Source: Rathayibacter sp. SD072 (GTDB lineage: Bacteria > Actinomycetota > Actinomycetes > Actinomycetales > Microbacteriaceae). Taken from it: a stretch of DNA of 64,000 nt. This document shows positions 10,070-18,408 of this stretch, in pieces. The stretch is from positions 34,174-98,173 of the forward strand of contig NZ_JADILJ010000010.1 in NCBI RefSeq assembly GCF_017355185.1, in the 5' to 3' direction. The notes beneath the pieces are model-generated. The model was not told the DNA's origin, searched no databases, and worked only from the letters and a program-made list of their open reading frames with translations. The number at the start of each line of letters is the position of its first letter. Within the stretch, counting starts at the first letter, position 1. Made by a program: the position numbers and the translations under genes.

Positions 10070-11650
10070 TCAGCTCGCGGGGGCCTCGATGCGCGGGAAG
10101 AGGGCCTCGAGGGTGCCGACGGTCGTGCCGACGGGCAGGCGGCCCCACTCCCCGGCCTCGCGGATCCGCTGCGCGGCCAGCGCGCCGAGCGACTCCTCGA
10201 CGCCGAGCGCCGTCCAGAGCTTCGCGGTCGCGCGGGGCACGACCGGCGAGAGCAGCACGGCCAGGGCGCGCAGGCCCTCCGTCGCCGTGTAGAGGACGGT
10301 GCCGAGCCGCTCGCGGTCGGCGTCGTTCTTGGCCAGGGCCCACGGCTCCTGCTCGGTGATGTAGCCGTTCAGCTCGTCGACGATCGTCCACACCGCGGTG
10401 ATCGCGTCGTGGATCGCGAGGGAGTCGATCGCCGCGTCGGCGGTGGACGCCGCCTCGGCGACGGTGCGCTGGACGCGCTCCTCCGCCGGGGTCGCCTCGG
10501 CGGGTGCCGGCACGACGCCGTCGTAGTAGCGGTTGAGCATGGCGATGACGCGGGAGGCGAGATTGCCGAATCCGTTCGCGAGCTCGGCCTGGTAGCGCGC
10601 CGAGAGGTCCTCCCACGAGAACGAGCCGTCCTGGCCGAACGTGATCGCGCGCATGAAGTAGTAGCGGAACGCGTCGGAGCCGAAGGTGTCGGTGATCTGC
10701 TCGGGAGCGATGCCGGTGAGCTTCGACTTCGACATCTTCTCGCCGCCGACCAGCAGCCAGCCGTGGCCGAAGACCTGCTTGGGCACGTCGAGCCCGGCGG
10801 CCATGAGCATGGCGGGCCAGATCACCGCGTGGAAGCGGAGGATGTCCTTGCCGACGATGTGGGTCGCCGGCCAGCGGCGGGCGAACTCCTCGTCGTCCTG
10901 GCCGTAGCCGACGGCGGTGACGTAGTTGAGCAGCGCGTCGAACCAGACGTAGACCACGTGCGAGTCGTCCCACGGGACCTTCACGCCCCAGTCGAAGCTC
11001 GAGCGCGAGATCGACAGGTCGGCGAGGCCCTGGCGCACGAAGCTGACGACCTCGTTGCGGGCCGACTCGGGCTGCACGAAGTCGGGGCGCTCCTCGTAGA
11101 GCGCGAGCAGGCGCTCGGTGTACTCGCTCATCTTGAAGAAGTAGTTCTTCTCGCTGAGCAGCTCGACCGGCTTGGAGTGGATCTTGCAGACGTACTGGCC
11201 CTCGTAGTCGCCGGTGCCCTCGTCGAGGTCCGAGAGCTGCTTGTACTCCTCGCAGCCCACGCAGTAGTAGCCCTCGTACTCGCCGGTGTAGATCGCGCCG
11301 GCGTCGTAGAGCCTCTGCAGGAACTTCTGCACGTTGACCTCGTGCCGCTCGTCCGTGGTGCGGATGAAGTCGTCGTTGGCGATGTCGATCGTGCTGAGCA
11401 GCGGCTGCCACGCGGTCTCGACGAGGCGGTCGGCCCACGCCTTGGGAGTCGTCCCGTTGGCGGTCGCGGTGCGCAGGATCTTCTGGCCGTGCTCGTCCGT
11501 GCCGGTGAGCAGCCAGGTGTCGTCGCCCGCCTGACGGTGCCAGCGGGTCAGCACGTCCGCCGCGACCTCCGTGTACGCGTGCCCGATGTGGGGGACGTCG
11601 TTGACGTAGAAGATCGGGGTCGTGAGATAGAAGGAGGCGCCGTCGGACAT
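10070..11650 (-). CDS. metG: Methionyl-tRNA synthetase
   Basis: Charges tRNA-Met and initiator tRNA with methionine. This is a class I synthetase of 526 residues with the HIGH motif in DVPHIGHAYTEV (about residue 20), a CVGC half of the zinc knuckle near residue 130 and the KMSKS motif in GGEKMSKSKL (about 305). It lacks the C-terminal tRNA-binding dimerisation domain of the longer bacterial form, as usual in actinobacteria. The ATG at 11650 has TAGGAT ending 7 nt upstream, favouring it over the ATG at 11659 that lies inside this spacer. Confidence 0.97.
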   Translation of the reverse strand: MSDGASFYLTTPIFYVNDVPHIGHAYTEVAADVLTRWHRQAGDDTWLLTGTDEHGQKILRTATANGTTPKAWADRLVETAWQPLLSTIDIANDDFIRTTDERHEVNVQKFLQRLYDAGAIYTGEYEGYYCVGCEEYKQLSDLDEGTGDYEGQYVCKIHSKPVELLSEKNYFFKMSEYTERLLALYEERPDFVQPESARNEVVSFVRQGLADLSISRSSFDWGVKVPWDDSHVVYVWFDALLNYVTAVGYGQDDEEFARRWPATHIVGKDILRFHAVIWPAMLMAAGLDVPKQVFGHGWLLVGGEKMSKSKLTGIAPEQITDTFGSDAFRYYFMRAITFGQDGSFSWEDLSARYQAELANGFGNLASRVIAMLNRYYDGVVPAPAEATPAEERVQRTVAEAASTADAAIDSLAIHDAITAVWTIVDELNGYITEQEPWALAKNDADRERLGTVLYTATEGLRALAVLLSPVVPRATAKLWTALGVEESLGALAAQRIREAGEWGRLPVGTTVGTLEALFPRIEAPAS

Positions 11651-11702
11651 GGCGACCATCCTATTCACCGCTCGGGCCGGCCCCTCCCGTGTGACGACGC
11701 GG

Positions 11703-12524
11703 TCAGCCGCGGCGCGACGCGAGCGCCGCCTCGTACAGCTCGCGCCGGGAGAGCCCCGTGCGCTCGGCGACCTCGGCGGACGCCTCCTTGAGCCGCGCCC
11801 CGGCGGCGACCCGCGCGAGGACATCGGCGAGGGCGCCCTCCTGCGAGGCCGCCCGCTCCGGCGCGCCCTGCACCACCAGGCAGATCTCGCCGCGGAGCCC
11901 ACCGGCCGCCCACTCGGCGAGCTCGGCCGCGGTGCCCCGGCGCACCTCCTCGAACATCTTGGTGAGCTCGCGGCAGACGACGACCCGGCGCTCGGGACCC
12001 ATCGCCTCGACGAGGTCGGCGAGCGCGTCGCCGATGCGGTGCGGGGACTCGAAGAACACCATGGTGCGGCGCTCGTCCACCAGCGAGCGGAAGGTCGACA
12101 CCCGCTCGCCGTGCTTGCGCGGCAGGAAGCCCTCGAAGCTGAACCGGTCGGTCGGCAGTCCCGAGACGGCGAGCGCCATCAGCACGGCCGAGGGCCCGGG
12201 GAGCGCCGTGACCGCGACTCCGGCCGCCACCGCGGTCTCGACGAGGTGGTAGCCCGGGTCGGACACGGTGGGCATGCCCGCGTCGCTGAGCACGAGCAGG
12301 TCCTCCTCGCGGGCGAGCTCGACGAGCTCGGCCGCCCGCTGGCGCTCGTTGTGGTCGTGCAGCGCGTAGAGGGTCGGCCGGTTCTCGATGCCGAGCGCCC
12401 GCAGCAGCTGGATCGTGACGCGGGTGTCCTCGGCGGCGACGTGCTGCGCGGTCGAGAGCGCCTCCACGAGCCGCCGGGAGGCGTCGCCGAGGTTTCCGAT
12501 GGGCGTGCCCGCGAGGATGATCAT
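11703..12524 (-). CDS. rsmI: 16S rRNA 2'-O-methyltransferase RsmI
   Basis: Methylates the 2'-hydroxyl of C1402 in 16S rRNA, fine-tuning the decoding site. The 273-residue tetrapyrrole-methylase-fold protein begins MIILAGTPIGNLGD and contains VLSDAGMPTVSDPG and ALPGPSAVLMAL, both standard for the family. The C-terminal ~50 residues form the usual small helical extension (LKEASAEVAERTGLSRRELYEAA). It is read towards metG, 52 nt away. In mycobacteria rsmI and pmt are divergent neighbours; here an alcohol dehydrogenase lies between them. Confidence 0.96.
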   Translation of the reverse strand: MIILAGTPIGNLGDASRRLVEALSTAQHVAAEDTRVTIQLLRALGIENRPTLYALHDHNERQRAAELVELAREEDLLVLSDAGMPTVSDPGYHLVETAVAAGVAVTALPGPSAVLMALAVSGLPTDRFSFEGFLPRKHGERVSTFRSLVDERRTMVFFESPHRIGDALADLVEAMGPERRVVVCRELTKMFEEVRRGTAAELAEWAAGGLRGEICLVVQGAPERAASQEGALADVLARVAAGARLKEASAEVAERTGLSRRELYEAALASRRG

Positions 12525-12634
12525 GCGGCCAGTCTCCCAGCCCCGATCCAGCGCAAGCCCCCTGCGGGGTTCCAGGAGCAGAGCGGAGGGTGGAGGTCCC
12601 GGGGCGATCGCGCCCGGGAGGGAGAAGGAGAACC

Positions 12635-13672
12635 GTGAAGGCAGTGCAGTACCGCGAGATCGGCAGCGAGCCCGAGGTCGTCGAGGTGGACAAGCCCGTG
12701 CCCGGACCGGGCCAGGTCCTGCTCCGGGTGACCGCGGCGGGGCTCTGCCACTCCGACTCGTTCCTGATGGGCCTCCCCGAGGACCAGTACACCTACGGGC
12801 TCCCGCTGACCCTCGGCCACGAGGGCGCCGGAGTCGTCGACGAGCTCGGCGAGGGCGTGACGGGGGTCGAGGTGGGCGACGCCGTCGCGGTCTACGGGCC
12901 CTGGGGCTGCGGCGTCTGCCGCACCTGCGCCTCCGGTCGCGAGAACTACTGCCCGCACGCGGCGGAGCTCGGGATCACGCCTCCCGGTCTGGGCTCGCCC
13001 GGCGCCATGGCGGAGTACGTCGTGATCGACGACGTCCGGCACCTGGTGCCGCTGGGCGACCTCGACCCGGTCGACTCGGTCTCGCTGACCGACGCCGGCC
13101 TGACTCCGTACCACGCGATCCGCTCGGTCGCCTCGAAGCTCGTGCCGGGAGCGTCCGCGGTCGTGATCGGGAGCGGCGGACTCGGCCACATCGGGATCCA
13201 GATCCTCAAGGCGATCTCGCCGGTCCGCGTGATCGTGCTCGACCTCTCGGACGAGAAGCTGGCCCTCGCCCGCGAGGTGGGCGCCGACGAGACGCTGCGC
13301 TCGGACGACGAGGGCGTCGTCGCCCGGATCCGCGAGCTGACCGACGGGGAGGGAGCCGAGGTGGTCCTCGACTTCGTGGGCGCGGAGCCGACGCTCGAGA
13401 TCGCCCGCCAGGTGGTCGCGGCCGATGGAGCGGTGCAGATCGTGGGCATCGGCGGCGGCGTGCTCCCGACCGGCTTCTTCTCCACGCCGTACGGGGCCTC
13501 GGTGCGCGCGCCCTACTGGGGATCGCGGACCGAGCTGATGGAGGTGCTGGACCTGGCGCGCGCCGGACTCGTGCGCGTGCACACCGAGCGCTACTCCCTC
13601 GACGAGGCACCGGAGGCGTACCGCCGACTGCACGACGGGAAGGTGCGCGGACGGGCGGTCGTGGTGCCGTGA
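12635..13672 (+). CDS. Zinc-dependent alcohol dehydrogenase
   Basis: A medium-chain NAD(P)-dependent alcohol dehydrogenase of 345 residues. Catalytic zinc ligands are seen in GLCHSDSF (Cys ~38) and LGHEGAGV (His ~62). The structural zinc site is the four-cysteine cluster CGVCRTCASGRENYC (about 89-103). The Rossmann motif is GSGGLGHIGIQ. The substrate is unknown. The GTG at 12635 is preceded by a purine-rich site (GGGAGGGAGAAGGAG), which rules out the upstream in-frame start at 12590. It stands alone between the divergent rsmI and pmt genes, looking like a lineage-specific insertion. Confidence 0.92.
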   Translation: MKAVQYREIGSEPEVVEVDKPVPGPGQVLLRVTAAGLCHSDSFLMGLPEDQYTYGLPLTLGHEGAGVVDELGEGVTGVEVGDAVAVYGPWGCGVCRTCASGRENYCPHAAELGITPPGLGSPGAMAEYVVIDDVRHLVPLGDLDPVDSVSLTDAGLTPYHAIRSVASKLVPGASAVVIGSGGLGHIGIQILKAISPVRVIVLDLSDEKLALAREVGADETLRSDDEGVVARIRELTDGEGAEVVLDFVGAEPTLEIARQVVAADGAVQIVGIGGGVLPTGFFSTPYGASVRAPYWGSRTELMEVLDLARAGLVRVHTERYSLDEAPEAYRRLHDGKVRGRAVVVP

Positions 13673-13692
13673 GGCCCCGTTAGCATGGCCGG

Positions 13693-15378
13693 GTGACGGA
13701 CCGACCGCAGCGCGACTTCGACGACCTGCTCCTCGACTCCGCCGGAGCGACCCGGTCGGTGCCCGTCGAGCCCGCGGAGGACGTCGCCGCCGCACCCCGG
13801 GTGCGCGAGCCGCAGCCCGACGTGCCGCGCGGCTCCTGGTTCGACGACGTCTTCACCCGGCTGACCCTCACCCCGCTCCGGCGACGGCTGTGGGATCTCG
13901 GGCTGCCGATCGCCGTGGTCGTGCTCGCCGCCGTGCTGCGGCTGTGGAACCTCGGCCACCCCCGCTCGCTCGTGTTCGACGAGACCTTCTACGTCAAGGA
14001 CGCCTGGACCCTCTGGAACCTCGGCTTCGAGGGCGCCTGGCCCGAGGACCCCGACCCGGGCTTCGCGGCGGGCGACGTCGACACCTTCACCGGCGCCCCC
14101 TCCTTCGTGGTGCACCCGCCGCTGGGCAAGTGGATCATCGGGCTCGGCATGGGCGCGTTCGGAGCCGACGACAGCGTCGGCTGGCGCGTCGCGACCGCGG
14201 TCGTCGGGATCCTCGCGGTCGCGCTCGTCATAGCGATCGGGAGGATGCTCTTCCGCTCGACGCTGATCGCCTCCCTCGCGGGCCTCCTCCTCGCCCTCGA
14301 CGGCCACGCGATCGTGATGTCCCGCGTGTCGCTGCTCGACGGGATCCTGATGTTCGTCGCGCTGTGCGGAGTGGCGGCCGTGCTGCTGGACCGCCGCTGG
14401 GCGGAGCTGCGGCTCGCCGAGAAGGTCGCCGCGGGGGCCCTCCCGAGCTGGGGCCCCGTGCTCTGGTGGCGGCCGTGGCTCCTGGTCGCGGGCGTCGTCT
14501 TCGGCCTCGCCGCGGGCGTGAAGTGGACGGGGATCTACTTCCTCGCCGCCTACGGCGTGTACCTCGTCGTGGTCGACGCGCTGATGCGCCGCCGCGCGGG
14601 CGTGCCCTTCTGGGGCAGCGGAGCGGTGCTCAAGCAGGGACCGGTGACGTTCCTCCTCGTCGTGCCGATCGCACTCGCCGCCTACCTCCTCACCTGGACC
14701 GGCTGGCTCCGCACCTCCGGCGGCTGGGCCAGGCAGTGGGCGACGGAGGCCCCCGGCAACGCCTGGACGGGTGCTCTGGCCTGGGTCCCCGACTGGGCGC
14801 AGAGCCTCTGGCACTACCACGTGCAGATGTACGACTACTCGATCAATCTGCGCGCCACGCACCCGTACGAGGCGAACCCGCTGACCTGGCTGCTGATGAC
14901 GAGGCCGACCAGCATGTACTTCGTCGACCAGGCACAGGGCGTCGACGGCTGCACGGCGGTCCGCTGCGACGAGGCGATCACCTCGGTCGCCAATCCGCTG
15001 ATCTGGTACGCCGGAGTGGCCGCGCTGCTGTACCTGCTCTACCGCCTCGCGCGGTACCGGGAGTGGCGCGCGGGCTTCGTGCTGATGGGGATCGTCGCGG
15101 GGTACCTGCCGTGGATGCTCTACCTGGACCGCACGGTCTTCCAGTTCTACTGCGTCGTCTTCCAGCCCTACATGATGCTCGCGCTCGCGATGACGGCGGG
15201 GATCGTGATGGGCTCGCCGCAGGACGCGCGGCCGAAGCGGACCCGCGGCCTCGTGATCGTGCTGGTGTTCGTCGCGCTCGCCGCCGCGCTCACCGCCTTC
15301 TTCTACCCCCTCTGGACCGGGCAGCAGACCTCGTTCGCCTTCTGGCAGGCGCACATGTGGCTCCCGTCGTGGGTCTGA
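13693..15378 (+). CDS. Dolichyl-phosphate-mannose protein mannosyltransferase
   Basis: A GT39/Pmt-type integral membrane enzyme of 561 residues that transfers mannose from polyprenyl-phosphate-mannose to Ser/Thr of exported proteins, coupled to Sec secretion in actinobacteria. After a ~60-residue cytoplasmic N-terminus come about ten hydrophobic segments. The first external loop has the catalytic acidic pair in LVFDETFYVKD (Asp-Glu about 95-96). The C-terminal four-helix part (about 435-555) matches the PMT C-terminal domain. The GTG at 13693 has TAGCAT ending 6 nt before it. The stop overlaps the next gene by 10 nt, suggesting co-transcription. Confidence 0.95.
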   Translation: MTDRPQRDFDDLLLDSAGATRSVPVEPAEDVAAAPRVREPQPDVPRGSWFDDVFTRLTLTPLRRRLWDLGLPIAVVVLAAVLRLWNLGHPRSLVFDETFYVKDAWTLWNLGFEGAWPEDPDPGFAAGDVDTFTGAPSFVVHPPLGKWIIGLGMGAFGADDSVGWRVATAVVGILAVALVIAIGRMLFRSTLIASLAGLLLALDGHAIVMSRVSLLDGILMFVALCGVAAVLLDRRWAELRLAEKVAAGALPSWGPVLWWRPWLLVAGVVFGLAAGVKWTGIYFLAAYGVYLVVVDALMRRRAGVPFWGSGAVLKQGPVTFLLVVPIALAAYLLTWTGWLRTSGGWARQWATEAPGNAWTGALAWVPDWAQSLWHYHVQMYDYSINLRATHPYEANPLTWLLMTRPTSMYFVDQAQGVDGCTAVRCDEAITSVANPLIWYAGVAALLYLLYRLARYREWRAGFVLMGIVAGYLPWMLYLDRTVFQFYCVVFQPYMMLALAMTAGIVMGSPQDARPKRTRGLVIVLVFVALAAALTAFFYPLWTGQQTSFAFWQAHMWLPSWV

Positions 15379-16358
15379 TCGGGCGTCTCGGTCCCGGAGT
15401 CGCGGTCTGCACGGCCGCGGCGGTCCTCGCCGCACTCGTGCACGCTCTGGTGCCGGCGGTGCCGATGCTGACGGCCGCCGTCGCGCTCGGGATCCTCGTG
15501 GCGCAGGTGCCTGCCGCGCGTCCGGCCCTCAGCGGTGCGCTCTCGCCGGGTCTGAAGTTCTCGTCCCGCTCGCTGATGCGCACCGGCATCGTGCTGCTGG
15601 GGCTGACGCTCTCGCTCGTCGACATCGCAGCGCTGGGCTGGGCGGCGATCCTCGTGGTCGTGGGCATCGTGCTCGCGACCTTCGCGCTGACCTGGGCCCT
15701 GGGCCGCGCGGTGGGCCTGCCGGGGCGGGAGCCGCTCCTGCTCGCCGCGGGCTTCTCGATCTGCGGCGCCTCCGCGATCGGCGCGATGGCCGGGGCGACC
15801 CGGGCGAAGGAGTCGGAGCAGGCCGTGCCGGTCGCGCTGGTGACCCTCTGCGGCACGCTCGCGATCGCCGTGCTGCCGGCACTGCAGCATCCGCTGGGCC
15901 TCTCGGCCGATCAGTTCGGGCACTGGGTCGGCGCGTCGGTGCACGACGTCGGCCAGGTCGTCGCGACGGCCCAGATCGCGGGCGCCTCGGCCCTCGCGAT
16001 CGCGGTGGTCGTCAAGCTGACCCGCGTCGTGCTGCTCGCCCCGATGGTCGCGGTCGCCGCGGCCGTCACGCGCAGGAGCGGATCGGGCACCGGACCGCGC
16101 CCCGCGATCGTGCCGCTGTTCGTGGTCGGGTTCCTCGCGGCGATGCTCCTGCGCACCTGGGCGCCCCTGCCGGAGGGCCTGCTCGAGGCCGCGGCCGTCG
16201 CGCAGACCTGGCTGCTCGCCGCGGCGCTCTTCGCGCTGGGAACCGGTGTGCGGCTCCGGGCCCTCGTGACGACCGGCTGGCGCGCCCTCGTCGTGGCGCT
16301 CGGCTCGTGGTTCGCGATCGCCGCGATGGCGCTGGCCGCCGTGCACGCGACCACCTGA
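15369..16358 (+). CDS. YeiH/UPF0324 putative anion exporter
   Basis: A polytopic membrane protein of 329 residues with about ten hydrophobic segments, matching the YeiH (Cons_hypoth698) family often labelled putative sulfate exporter. Family hallmarks are LKFSSRSLMRTGIVLLG (after the second segment), GFSICGASAIGAMAG and the conserved SVHDVGQVVA loop. The transported substrate has not been established for most members. The GTG at 15369 lies inside the last codons of pmt (10-nt overlap) and the frame fits the family N-terminus. A longer open frame in this register through pmt is a shadow. Confidence 0.88.
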   Translation: MGLIGRLGPGVAVCTAAAVLAALVHALVPAVPMLTAAVALGILVAQVPAARPALSGALSPGLKFSSRSLMRTGIVLLGLTLSLVDIAALGWAAILVVVGIVLATFALTWALGRAVGLPGREPLLLAAGFSICGASAIGAMAGATRAKESEQAVPVALVTLCGTLAIAVLPALQHPLGLSADQFGHWVGASVHDVGQVVATAQIAGASALAIAVVVKLTRVVLLAPMVAVAAAVTRRSGSGTGPRPAIVPLFVVGFLAAMLLRTWAPLPEGLLEAAAVAQTWLLAAALFALGTGVRLRALVTTGWRALVVALGSWFAIAAMALAAVHATT

Positions 16359-16428
16359 CGCACCGACTGTTACGGACTGCGACACCCTGCGCGCCGTGGT
16401 GTCGGAGGACGCGGGTAACGTCGATCGC

Positions 16429-17793
16429 ATGGCAGATCGCGAGTACGGCTTCAAGACGCGTGCAATCCACGCGGGCAACATCCCCGACCCGGTGACCGGT
16501 GCGCGCGCGCTGCCGATCTACCAGACCAGCGCGTTCGTCTTCGACGACACGGCGGACGCCGCGGCGCGCTTCGCGCTACAGAAGTACGGCAACGTCTACT
16601 CGCGCCTCTCCAACCCCACCGTCGCCTCGTTCGAGGAGCGCGTCGCGAGCCTCGAGGGCGGCCTCGGCGCCGTCGCGACGGCGTCCGGCCTCTCGGCGCA
16701 GTTCATCGTCTTCGCGGCGCTGGTCGGCTCGGGCGACCACGTCGTCTCCTCCGCCAACCTCTACGGCGGGTCCATCACGCAGCTCGACGTCACCCTGCGC
16801 CGCTTCGGCGTCGAGACGACCTTCGTGCAGTCGAGCGATCCGGCCGACTACGCGGCGGCGATCACCGAGAAGACCAGGGTCCTCTACGCCGAGACCATCG
16901 CGAACCCGTCCGGTGAGATCGCCGACATCGAGGGCCTCGCCGCCGTCGCGCACGCGGCCGGCATCCCGCTCGTCATCGACTCGACCGTCGCCACGCCCTA
17001 CCTGGTGCGCCCGATCGAGTGGGGTGCCGACATCGTCATCCACTCGGCGACCAAGTTCCTCGGCGGACACGGCACCACGCTCGGCGGCGTCGTCGTCGAG
17101 TCGGGGCGCTTCCACTACTCGCACGAGAAGTTCCCGCTGCTGCACGACTCCGTCGCCTCGTACGGCGACCTCTCGTGGGACGGCAACTTCGGCGAGTACG
17201 GGTTCCTCACCCGGCTGCGCGCCGAGCAGCTGCGCGACATCGGGCCGGTGCTCGCCCCGCATTCGGCGTTCCTCCTCGCCCAGGGCGTCGAGACGCTGCC
17301 GTACCGGATCCAGGCCCACGTCGACAACGCGCGCCGCGTCGCCGAGTGGCTCGACGCCGACCCGCGCATCGAGGCGGTCTACTGGGCGGGCCTGCCCGCG
17401 CACCCGCACCACGAGCGCGCGCAGAAGTACCTGCCGAAGGGGCCGGGCTCGGTGTTCAGCTTCGTCGTGAAGGGCGGCCGCGCGGTCGGCCAGACCTTCA
17501 TCGAGTCGGTCGACCTGGCCAGCCACCTCGCCAACATCGGCGATGCGAAGACCCTGGTGATCCACCCCGCCTCCACGACGCACGCCCAGCTCACCGAGCA
17601 GCAGCTGCTCGACGCGGGCGTCCTGCCCGGCCTCGTGCGCCTCTCGGTCGGCATCGAGGACGCCGACGACATCATCTACGACCTCGACCAGGCGCTCACC
17701 GCGGCCGTCGAGAAGCACGGCACGCCGGACGCGCCGAGCGAGCTCCCGGAGGACGCCTCGGCCACCCTCCTCTCCCCCACCGTGGAGGTCTGA
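16429..17793 (+). CDS. metY: O-acetylhomoserine sulfhydrylase (MetY type)
   Basis: A PLP-dependent Cys/Met-metabolism enzyme of 454 residues that would form homocysteine from O-acetylhomoserine and sulfide. The PLP-binding lysine is in IHSATKFLGGHGTTLGG (about residue 209). NLYGGSITQL and YAETIANPSG are further family motifs. Length and sequence style fit the longer MetY group rather than MetB/MetC. ATG 16429 is decided by TAACGT at 16416-16421, which ends 7 nt upstream; the upstream GTG at 16396 has no such support. The CoA-binding gene follows after 4 nt. Confidence 0.94.
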   Translation: MADREYGFKTRAIHAGNIPDPVTGARALPIYQTSAFVFDDTADAAARFALQKYGNVYSRLSNPTVASFEERVASLEGGLGAVATASGLSAQFIVFAALVGSGDHVVSSANLYGGSITQLDVTLRRFGVETTFVQSSDPADYAAAITEKTRVLYAETIANPSGEIADIEGLAAVAHAAGIPLVIDSTVATPYLVRPIEWGADIVIHSATKFLGGHGTTLGGVVVESGRFHYSHEKFPLLHDSVASYGDLSWDGNFGEYGFLTRLRAEQLRDIGPVLAPHSAFLLAQGVETLPYRIQAHVDNARRVAEWLDADPRIEAVYWAGLPAHPHHERAQKYLPKGPGSVFSFVVKGGRAVGQTFIESVDLASHLANIGDAKTLVIHPASTTHAQLTEQQLLDAGVLPGLVRLSVGIEDADDIIYDLDQALTAAVEKHGTPDAPSELPEDASATLLSPTVEV

Positions 17794-17797
17794 ACCG

Positions 17798-18367
17798 ATG
17801 AGCGAGACCGATACCGTCGTCCAGCTGTCCAACGGGCTGAGCTGCTCCGTCCCGACCAACTCGCCCCTGGCGAAGATGCTGCGCTCGCAGCGCACCTGGG
17901 TGGGGCCCGACGCGAAGCAGCGCCTCGACATCCTCCGCCGCGCGAAGACCGTGGCGATCGTCGGCGCGTCACCGAACCCGGCGCGCTCGTCGTACTTCGT
18001 CTCGACGTACCTGAAGCAGTCGAGCGACTACGAGCTGTTCTTCGTGAACCCCAACGCCACCGAGATCCTCGGGCAGCCGGTCTACAAGAGCCTCGCCGAC
18101 CTCCCCGTCGTGCCCGACATCGTCGACGTCTTCCGCAAGGCGAGCGACATTCCCTCGGTAATCGACGACGTCGTCGCGATCGGCGCCCCGACCGTCTGGG
18201 TGCAGCTGGGCATCTGGAACCAGGAGGCGGCCGAGTACGGCGAGTCGAAGGGCCTGACGGTGGTGATGGACCGCTGCATCAAGGTGGAGCACGCCCGCTT
18301 CCACGGCGGCCTGCACCTGCTGGGCTTCGACACCGGGCAGATCACGGCGCGCAAGACGATCCGCTGA
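17798..18367 (+). CDS. CoA-binding (YccU-like) protein
   Basis: A 189-residue single-domain protein with the CoA-binding Rossmann fold of succinyl-CoA synthetase alpha: TVAIVGASPNPARSS (about 50-64), VFRKASDIPSVIDD and WVQLGIWNQEAA. Homologues bind CoA and are often found behind metY, as here (4-nt gap), which suggests a link to sulfur amino acid or acyl-homoserine metabolism. The catalytic histidine needed for a ligase is not part of this domain, so an enzymatic role is doubtful. Confidence 0.88.
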   Translation: MSETDTVVQLSNGLSCSVPTNSPLAKMLRSQRTWVGPDAKQRLDILRRAKTVAIVGASPNPARSSYFVSTYLKQSSDYELFFVNPNATEILGQPVYKSLADLPVVPDIVDVFRKASDIPSVIDDVVAIGAPTVWVQLGIWNQEAAEYGESKGLTVVMDRCIKVEHARFHGGLHLLGFDTGQITARKTIR

Positions 18368-18372
18368 CACGA

Positions 18373-18402
18373 CGGGCCGGCCGGGACTCCCCGGACGGCC
18401 CG
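18373..18402. terminator. Hairpin between convergent genes
   Basis: CGGGCCG (18373-18379) pairs with CGGCCCG (18396-18402), and the inner CCGGG/CCCGG extends the stem with one bulged or mismatched position. It starts a few bases after the CoA-binding stop and just before the rtcB stop on the other strand, so it could serve both. No T-tract follows on either side, which is common in high-GC genomes. Confidence 0.6.
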
Positions 18403-18408
18403 CTCCGC

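Noticed and set aside
13890..16358. Fusion of the mannosyltransferase and the YeiH protein
   Set aside because: The long open frame is the wrong register through pmt; the YeiH protein starts at GTG 15369 with a 10-nt overlap.
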